Source of the DNA: Clostridia bacterium
GTDB taxonomy: Bacteria; Bacillota; Clostridia; Oscillospirales; CAG-272
Reading direction: 5' to 3'
DNA length: 7,723 nucleotides
Assembly (NCBI GenBank): GCA_017504335.1
Contig: JAFVRI010000056.1
Coordinates: 1-7,723 of the forward strand
Below, piece after piece: positions 1 to 5,363 of the stretch. The number at the start of each line of letters is the position of its first letter. Position 1 is the stretch's first letter. The notes beneath the pieces are model-generated. The model was not told the DNA's origin and did no database searches. It worked only from the letters and a program-made list of their open reading frames with translations. Made by a program: the position numbers and the translations under genes.

Positions 1-6
1 AAAAAG

Positions 7-23
7 ACAATCGATCGGATTGT
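7..23. repeat. Short inverted repeat upstream of dnaN
   Basis: The arms ACAATC (7-12) and GATTGT (18-23) are perfect reverse complements around a 5-base loop, and CGATCG (12-17) inside is itself a palindrome. The element ends just before the dnaN ribosome binding site. A six-pair, AT-rich stem with no T-run after it is too weak to call a terminator. It could be a minor RNA hairpin or operator, or chance. The bases before it are not in the window, so its relation to an upstream dnaA cannot be judged. Confidence 0.3.
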
Positions 24-25
24 TG

Positions 26-32
26 AAAGGAG
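26..32 (+). promoter_or_regulatory. Ribosome binding site of dnaN
   Basis: AAAGGAG is a strong Shine-Dalgarno match, six bases before the ATG at 39. It fixes the dnaN start and is the type of site expected in Firmicutes. No convincing promoter can be seen in the 38 bases available. Confidence 0.85.
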
Positions 33-38
33 CATTTT

Positions 39-1217
39 ATGAAAATTATTTTTAACCGTGCCGCTGTCTGCGCCGCTGTTTCTCCTTTGATGTACGCTGT
101 GGCTTCTAACCCCACCATTCCCGCTGTTGAGGGAATTCTGATCGAAGCAAAGTATCCTGATACCTGTGTGATGACTACCTTTGATATGGATAAGGGAATT
201 CGTCTTACCGTTGAGGCGCAGGTCATTGAAGAGGGATCTTATATTATCAATGCGCAGAAGTTTATTCAGACCATCCGCGTCATGGCGGGTGATGAGGTTA
301 CGTTAACCGTGGATAACAAGATGGTTGCATGTATCTTCAGCGGACGTTCGTCTCATAAGATGAGCGCACTTGCGGGAAGTGACTTTCCGTCGATCCCCGA
401 TCTTTGCAGTGACCGTAGCTTTATCATCGGTCAGGCGGTTGTAAAGAAGATGATGAACCAGGTCTCCTTTGCCATGGGTGTGAAGGATACCAGAGTGGTT
501 CTGAACGGTACCTTCTTTAAGATTAGTGATGATACGATTCTGATGGTATCCTGCGATAGCTCTAAGCTGGCAAAATGTCAGGCAAAGACCGAATTGGTCA
601 ATAAGAACACCAACGGAAATGCCCATCTCGAGTATTCCTTTATCGTGCCCTGCAAGACCATGAACGAGCTGAACAAGCTGATTTCGGACGATGAAGATGC
701 ATTGATGCAGATCTATGTGACCAGAAAGCACATCGTATTTGTCATTGGAGAGATCACCTTCTTCTCCCGCCTGATCGACGGAGAATATATCGATTATAAC
801 CGTATTATTATGGCGGATCATAAGATCCACGTAAGAATTAATCGCGCAGAGCTGATTTCCGCATTGGAAAGAGCGGCACTGGTTACCGAAGAAAAGATCG
901 CTCACAGTGTTCGTTGCCATGTAAAGCTCGACTTCTCGGAGGAGCTTTTGAAGATCACCGCGGTTTCCTCGGCAGGAAGCATTTACGACGAGGTTGGTAT
1001 GAAAAAGGACGGCGAGGATATTCTCATAGCCTTTAATAACCGTTTCCTGATCGACAGTCTTCGTTCCTGCAGTGAGGAAGAGCTGGTCCTCTCCCTGTCT
1101 TCTCCTTGGACAACGATGAACATTGAGCCTCTCCGTTGCTATGAAAGCAAGAAAAACGGAGAAGCAATGGATGAGGAAGAGATCTTTATGCTGCTTCCTA
1201 TCCGTATGAAGGACTAA
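39..1217 (+). CDS. dnaN: DNA polymerase III beta subunit (sliding clamp)
   Basis: DnaN forms the ring-shaped dimer that tethers the replicative polymerase to DNA in the cytoplasm and serves as a docking platform for other DNA enzymes. The 392-residue product is slightly longer than the usual 365-380. It aligns by eye along its whole length: an N-terminal segment with NPTIP at 24-28, LNG at 155-157, the FFSRLIDGEYIDY segment of the central domain, and the C-terminal LLPIRM, matching the PMRL/PVR end of the partner-binding pocket. Three clamp domains are expected at roughly 1-125, 126-255 and 256-392. The start is set by a strong ribosome binding site. recF follows after 12 bases. Two oddities: the pocket motif usually written T/L-D-S/G-H/Y-R-L reads C172-D-S-S-K-L177, and the usually basic residue 24 is Asn. 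The identification is secure; the functional effect of these changes is unknown. Confidence 0.96.
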   Translation: MKIIFNRAAVCAAVSPLMYAVASNPTIPAVEGILIEAKYPDTCVMTTFDMDKGIRLTVEAQVIEEGSYIINAQKFIQTIRVMAGDEVTLTVDNKMVACIFSGRSSHKMSALAGSDFPSIPDLCSDRSFIIGQAVVKKMMNQVSFAMGVKDTRVVLNGTFFKISDDTILMVSCDSSKLAKCQAKTELVNKNTNGNAHLEYSFIVPCKTMNELNKLISDDEDALMQIYVTRKHIVFVIGEITFFSRLIDGEYIDYNRIIMADHKIHVRINRAELISALERAALVTEEKIAHSVRCHVKLDFSEELLKITAVSSAGSIYDEVGMKKDGEDILIAFNNRFLIDSLRSCSEEELVLSLSSPWTTMNIEPLRCYESKKNGEAMDEEEIFMLLPIRMKD

Positions 1218-1229
1218 TTCCTCGGGATC

Positions 1230-2348
1230 ATGTACTGCAAAAAAATTGAAGTAGAAAATTTTCGAAATATCGAACGGGCAGAGGTAGAGTTTTCCGAGGG
1301 TGTGAACATTCTGGCAGGAGCCAACGCGCAGGGAAAAACCAATCTGCTGGAGGCTATCTTTTATCCGTCTATGGGAAGAAGCTTTCGGGGCGCAAAAACC
1401 ACGGAAATGATTCGCTTCGGAGAAAAGCAGGCGGAAATTTCTCTCTTCTACCGAGACCGAAAACGGGATCAGAGGATTGATGTAAGAGTATATCGGGAAA
1501 AGCTCCGTCAGGTTGAGAAGAACGGAAATCGGGTCGATAAACTTTCGGACATTGTGGGAAGCTTTCGGGCGGTCCTCTTTCATCCCGAGCATTTGTCCCT
1601 CATTAAAAGCAGTCCTCAGGAGCGTCGCTCCTATCTGGATATGGCAATCGGTCGGATTCGACCGCTGTATATTCACGCCCTTCAGAAATACAATCATATC
1701 CTCAAGCAAAGAAACGCGCTGTTGCGCAACGCTGTGACCGACCGCAGAGCATTTGATGCAACCATCGAGCTGTGGAGTGAGCAGCTGTCGGTGGCAGCCG
1801 CGGAGCTGTCGGTGATGCGGTATGAATATATCCTTCGGGCAAGACGGTTTATCGGAGAGAGCTTTTCGGAAATGACCGGAGAGCGTGAAATCCCTAAGGT
1901 GACCTATGCGGGATCCTCGGGACAGAAGGAATCGGAATATGCCGACAAGGAGAAAACTCGAAAAAAATATTTTGAGCTTCTGATGAGCGCGCATGACCGG
2001 GAAATCGCCGTGGGAGCGACCTTATGGGGAATTCATAAGGATGATCTGACCATTGATTTGAATGGACACAGAGCGAGAATTTACGGCTCTCAAGGGCAAC
2101 AAAGATCCTTAGCTCTTGCCATGAAGCTGGCAGAGGGGGAGATCTGTCGGGAGGAATACGGAGATTATCCTGTGTTTCTTTTGGACGATGTACTGTCGGA
2201 ATTGGATTCCGAGCGAAGAGAATATTTGCTTCATCGAATTCGGGGCAAGCAGGTGATCCTCACCGGATGTGATCCCGATCTGATGAAGGGAGAGGACGAG
2301 GTAAGGAGAATCCTCGTTCAGAACGGAACGTATTCGGAGATCGGATAA
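1230..2348 (+). CDS. recF: DNA replication and repair protein RecF
   Basis: RecF is an SMC/ABC-like ATPase that binds gapped DNA and, with RecO and RecR, helps load RecA in recombinational repair. The 372-residue length is typical. Visible motifs in order are: KIEVENFRN at the N terminus; the Walker A loop G30-ANAQGKT37; a FHPEHL segment followed by SSPQERRSYLD; QRNALLRN; GIHKDDL; the ABC signature YGSQGQQR (285-292); and Walker B LLDDVLSELD (317-326). These cover all the nucleotide-binding elements, so the protein looks intact. The 12-base gap after dnaN carries only a weak ribosome binding site (GGGA near 1224-1227), which suggests coupling to dnaN translation or modest expression. The stop codon directly touches the remB start. 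GIHKDD replaces the more usual GPHRDD/GPHKDD, a small deviation. Confidence 0.96.
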   Translation: MYCKKIEVENFRNIERAEVEFSEGVNILAGANAQGKTNLLEAIFYPSMGRSFRGAKTTEMIRFGEKQAEISLFYRDRKRDQRIDVRVYREKLRQVEKNGNRVDKLSDIVGSFRAVLFHPEHLSLIKSSPQERRSYLDMAIGRIRPLYIHALQKYNHILKQRNALLRNAVTDRRAFDATIELWSEQLSVAAAELSVMRYEYILRARRFIGESFSEMTGEREIPKVTYAGSSGQKESEYADKEKTRKKYFELLMSAHDREIAVGATLWGIHKDDLTIDLNGHRARIYGSQGQQRSLALAMKLAEGEICREEYGDYPVFLLDDVLSELDSERREYLLHRIRGKQVILTGCDPDLMKGEDEVRRILVQNGTYSEIG

Positions 2349-2606
2349 ATGTATTTACATGTAGGCAATCACAAAATGATTCGAGTGAGAGATGTGATCG
2401 GAATTTTTGATATGGATCATACGACCACATCCTCTGTTACCAAGCAATTTCTCAAGAACAAGGAAAAGCAGCTTCTTGTGGAAATCGCCGCGGTGGATAT
2501 TCCAAAGTCCTTTATTTTGTTTGAGGAAAACGGACTTTATAAAATTTGCTTTTCGCCACTGTCCTCGTCGGCGTTGCGGGGAAGAATGAATCAGGCGATT
2601 ACGTAA
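2349..2606 (+). CDS. remB: RemB-like DUF370 regulatory protein
   Basis: This 85-residue protein matches the RemA/RemB (DUF370, YaaB) family. The start MYLHVGN, then VRDVIGIFDMD, the PKSFIL segment and PLSSSALRGR near the end correspond closely to Bacillus subtilis RemB, which sits at the same chromosomal place between recF and gyrB. In Bacillus the related RemA is a DNA-binding activator of biofilm matrix genes, and RemB is genetically linked to the same output; the role here is inferred only. There is no signal peptide or membrane segment, so it should be cytoplasmic. Its ATG directly follows the recF stop, and GGAGA (2336-2340) inside the recF end is a plausible ribosome binding site, which indicates translational coupling. 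gyrB follows after 35 bases. Confidence 0.88.
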   Translation: MYLHVGNHKMIRVRDVIGIFDMDHTTTSSVTKQFLKNKEKQLLVEIAAVDIPKSFILFEENGLYKICFSPLSSSALRGRMNQAIT

Positions 2607-2625
2607 GAGAACCAAATAGGATCGA

Positions 2626-2635
2626 AAGGGAAGGA
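2626..2635 (+). promoter_or_regulatory. Ribosome binding site of gyrB
   Basis: AAGGGAAGGA holds two overlapping Shine-Dalgarno matches, the second ending six bases before the ATG at 2642. It supports that ATG over an in-frame upstream ATG at 2546, which would lie inside remB and add 32 residues with no counterpart in the family. Confidence 0.8.
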
Positions 2636-2641
2636 AACGGA

Positions 2642-4576
2642 ATGGAAAACAATACCACGCAGACGTATAATGAAAATCAAATACAAGTATTAGAAGGATT
2701 GGAAGCGGTCAGAAAGCGTCCCGGTATGTATATCGGAACCACTTCGATCCGCGGTCTGCATCATCTGGTATATGAGATTGTGGATAACTCCATCGACGAG
2801 GCACTGGCAGGTTATTGCGATAGGATCGTGGTAACCATCAATCCCGGTGACAGTATTACTGTAGAGGATAACGGACGCGGCATTCCCTCGGCAATCCATC
2901 CGAAGCAGGGAATTCCCACGCCCGAGGTAGTATATACCATTCTTCATGCGGGCGGAAAATTTGGCGGTGGCGGATACAAGATCGCCGGCGGATTGCACGG
3001 AGTAGGTGCGTCGGTTGTGAATGCTCTGTCTGAGTGGGTCGAGCTGGACGATTGCTACGAGGGACGCAGATATACCGAACGTTTTGAAAGAGGAAAGGTT
3101 GCCAGACCCTTCCGTGATGAGGGAGAAAATCCCGAACGGCCGCACGGTGTTCGTGTTACCTTCAAGCCCGATCCTACTATTTTTGAGGAAACGGTATTTG
3201 ATTATGAGATCCTCGCCAACCGTATGCGGGAGCAGGCATTTCTGAACGGAGGAATCCGTATTGTTCTTCGTGACGAGCGGGGCGAAGAGGTGATTGAAAA
3301 CGAATACCAGTTCGAGGGTGGTATTAAAAACTTTGTCAGCTATCTGAATGAGCAACGGCATTGCGAGCTGATCCATCCCGACGTGATCTATATGCGGGGA
3401 GAAAAGGGATCCAGCGTTGCCGAGATCGCCATTCAGTACAACGATACCTATAACGAGGTCTTAATGACCTTTGCCAACAATATGCACACCATCGAGGGCG
3501 GTACTCACGAGACCGGATTCAAGTCGGGTCTGACCAAGGTACTGAACGATTATGCCAGAAAAGCCAAGATCTTAAAGGATAGCGATAAGAATCTTTCGGG
3601 TGAAGACGTGCGCGAGGGTCTTTGCGCCATCGTTAGCGTGAAGCTGGAGGATGCGCAGTTTGAGAGCCAAACCAAGGCAAAGCTCGGAAACTCCGAGATC
3701 CGTACCTTGGTGGAAAATACGATTACCGTAAAGCTTGCGGAATATTTCGAAGAAAATCCCGCTTCCGCCCGTGCCATTCTGGATAAGGCACTTGCCGCAT
3801 CCCGTGCCCGTGAGGCAGCGAGAAAGGCAAGGGAGATGACCCGAAGAAAGGGACTTCTTGAGGGATCCTCTCTTCCCGGCAAGCTTCGTGACTGTAATGA
3901 GAGAAACGCGGAGCTGACAGAGCTTTATCTGGTAGAGGGAGACTCCGCAGGCGGTTCTGCTACGCAGGGAAGAAATTCCCGCTTTCAGGCGATCCTTCCC
4001 CTGCGCGGTAAGGTGTTGAACGTAGAAAAGAGCCGTTTGGATAAGGTATACGGAAACCAATCCCTGATCCCGATCATTCAGGCACTTGGATGCGGAATCG
4101 GTGAAGATTTTGATATCTCCAAGCTGAGATACGGCAAGATCATTATTATGGCGGATGCGGACGTGGACGGATCCCATATCCGAATCCTGCTTTTGACCTT
4201 CTTCTTCCGCCATATGAGACAGCTGATCGATGACGGTCACATTTATTTAGCGCAGCCGCCTCTTTACCGTGTGTATAAGAGAACGGGTAAATCCAAGGAA
4301 TACTATGCTTTCTCCGATGCGGAGAGAGATAAGTATATTGCAGAGCTTGGCGGAACCAACGTAGAAGCCGACCGCTATAAGGGTCTTGGTGAGATGGATG
4401 CCGAGCAGCTTTGGGAAACTACCATGGATCCCGAAAAGAGAACCCTTCTGAAGGTGACTACCGAGGATGCCATCGCATGCGATGAAATGTTCTCGCTTTT
4501 GATGGGAGATAAGGTAGAGCCTCGCCGCGTATTCATTGAGCAAAACGCGAAATTTGCGGAAAATCTGGATATTTAA
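2642..4576 (+). CDS. gyrB: DNA gyrase subunit B
   Basis: GyrB is the ATPase half of the gyrase A2B2 complex, which introduces negative supercoils. The 644-residue protein is the short Gram-positive form. GHKL ATPase elements are clear: E45 (catalytic base position), N49, D76 in DNGRGIP, and GGLHGVGASVVNAL. The transducer has QTK with Lys345 in position to contact phosphate. The TOPRIM domain has EGDSAGG with E432 and the metal-binding D505, D507 and D509 in ADADVDGSH. The tail RYKGLGEMDAEQLWETTMDP and GDKVEPRR is canonical. All catalytic residues appear intact. The odd feature is in the ATP/aminocoumarin pocket: Y139 stands where Escherichia coli has R136, and V170 where it has T165. The start is chosen from the ribosome binding site and the family N terminus. 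An unrelated gene, not gyrA, follows after 26 bases. Confidence 0.97.
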   Translation: MENNTTQTYNENQIQVLEGLEAVRKRPGMYIGTTSIRGLHHLVYEIVDNSIDEALAGYCDRIVVTINPGDSITVEDNGRGIPSAIHPKQGIPTPEVVYTILHAGGKFGGGGYKIAGGLHGVGASVVNALSEWVELDDCYEGRRYTERFERGKVARPFRDEGENPERPHGVRVTFKPDPTIFEETVFDYEILANRMREQAFLNGGIRIVLRDERGEEVIENEYQFEGGIKNFVSYLNEQRHCELIHPDVIYMRGEKGSSVAEIAIQYNDTYNEVLMTFANNMHTIEGGTHETGFKSGLTKVLNDYARKAKILKDSDKNLSGEDVREGLCAIVSVKLEDAQFESQTKAKLGNSEIRTLVENTITVKLAEYFEENPASARAILDKALAASRAREAARKAREMTRRKGLLEGSSLPGKLRDCNERNAELTELYLVEGDSAGGSATQGRNSRFQAILPLRGKVLNVEKSRLDKVYGNQSLIPIIQALGCGIGEDFDISKLRYGKIIIMADADVDGSHIRILLLTFFFRHMRQLIDDGHIYLAQPPLYRVYKRTGKSKEYYAFSDAERDKYIAELGGTNVEADRYKGLGEMDAEQLWETTMDPEKRTLLKVTTEDAIACDEMFSLLMGDKVEPRRVFIEQNAKFAENLDI

Positions 4577-4602
4577 GTTGATTCACAGAAAGAGTGCATA
4601 AT

Positions 4603-5340
4603 ATGAAAAAAATACTTTGTATCGGAAATAGCTTTTCCCAGGATGCATCCCGTTACGTATGGGGAATTTCCCGTGCGGACGGAAAAGAGGTGAAGATTGT
4701 AAATCTTTATATCGGAGGATGTGATCTGGCAAGGCATTACCGTAACATGATGAGTGAAAATCGTGAGTATACTTTTGAAATAAACGGGATGATCAAAACA
4801 GGAATTAGGGTTTCCCTCAAGGAAGCATTGTTGTTGGATGATTGGGATTATGTTACCCTTCAGCAACAAAGCCTTCAAGGGGCTGATTACGATACCTACA
4901 CTCCCTATTTGCATGCCCTTTCCGATTATGTAAGGACCATGTGCCCCAAGGCAAAGTTGATGATGTTTGAGACTTGGGGGTATGAGGAAGGCTCTCAAAA
5001 GCTTGCTTCCACAGAGTTTGCTACTCACGAAGACATGTTCCGCGCACTTCATGATGCCTACGGAAAGGCACAGAAAGAGATCGGTGCAGTGGGAATCATT
5101 CCGGGCGGTAAGGCGATCAGTCTGGCAACCGAGATGGGTGGACTTCCCATTTACCGTGACAGCTACCACATGTCCTTCGGCTTTGGACGGTATCTTCTCG
5201 GATTGCTCTTTTACGGAACGATGATCGGAAACGGGATCGAAGAGAACACATTCCGTGATTTTGACGAGCCGATTTCCGAGGAAGAGGTCGCTATTGCAAA
5301 GAAATTGGCGACTCTGGCACTCAAAGCCGACGTAAAATAA
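4603..5340 (+). CDS. DUF4886 family SGNH hydrolase-like protein
   Basis: The 245-residue product begins MKKILCIGNSFSQDA, the start typical of DUF4886 proteins, which are related to SGNH/GDSL esterases. The likely catalytic serine is S10 in GNSFS. Block II is probably the GG in YIGGCD. DSYHMS supplies D186 and H189 in the DxxH spacing expected for the rest of the triad. The usual GxND block III is not seen; LQQQS takes its place, which I recall as normal for DUF4886. There is no signal peptide, so the protein is probably cytoplasmic. The substrate is unknown; an ester or acetylated sugar is a family-level guess. The ATG at 4603 is preferred because AGAAAGAG (4587-4594) lies eight bases before it; a GTG at 4594 would add three residues. 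It sits 26 bases after gyrB and 20 before gyrA with no terminator, so it is probably co-transcribed with both. Confidence 0.82.
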   Translation: MKKILCIGNSFSQDASRYVWGISRADGKEVKIVNLYIGGCDLARHYRNMMSENREYTFEINGMIKTGIRVSLKEALLLDDWDYVTLQQQSLQGADYDTYTPYLHALSDYVRTMCPKAKLMMFETWGYEEGSQKLASTEFATHEDMFRALHDAYGKAQKEIGAVGIIPGGKAISLATEMGGLPIYRDSYHMSFGFGRYLLGLLFYGTMIGNGIEENTFRDFDEPISEEEVAIAKKLATLALKADVK

Positions 5341-5344
5341 AGAC

Positions 5345-5363
5345 AGGCAGGTAAAGAAAATTG
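5345..5363 (+). promoter_or_regulatory. gyrA translation start region with TTG start codon
   Basis: A modest Shine-Dalgarno-like element, AGGCAGG (5345-5351), lies nine bases before TTG (5361-5363). In the gyrA frame there is a TAA at 5352-5354, so translation cannot start further upstream. The next usual start codons in frame are GTG at 5412 and ATG at 5418, which would remove the N-terminal arm seen in GyrA proteins. The TTG is therefore the best start. Confidence 0.75.

Noticed and set aside
303..1994. A 563-codon open frame on the - strand across dnaN and recF
   Set aside because: It runs antisense over two certain genes, its product shows no recognisable motif or domain, and it crosses the dnaN-recF junction. 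It is a by-product of codon bias in the sense genes.
2546..2641. Upstream in-frame ATG for gyrB at 2546
   Set aside because: It overlaps remB by 61 bases, adds 32 residues not seen in GyrB proteins, and ignores the strong ribosome binding site before 2642.
4577..4602. Terminator or promoter in the gap between gyrB and the hydrolase-like gene
   Set aside because: The 26 bases contain no stem with a following T-run and no room for a convincing -35/-10 pair.
4681..4860. Low G+C in the first part of the hydrolase-like gene as a sign of recent transfer
   Set aside because: A hand count gives 69 of 180 bases G+C (38%) here, but 36 of 60 (60%) in 5101-5160 of the same gene, and the first part of remB (2341-2400) is also about 37%. 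The composition is too uneven to support transfer.
4573..5169. A 198-codon - strand open frame opposite the hydrolase-like gene
   Set aside because: The + strand frame has family motifs, a ribosome binding site and operon spacing; the reverse frame has none of these.
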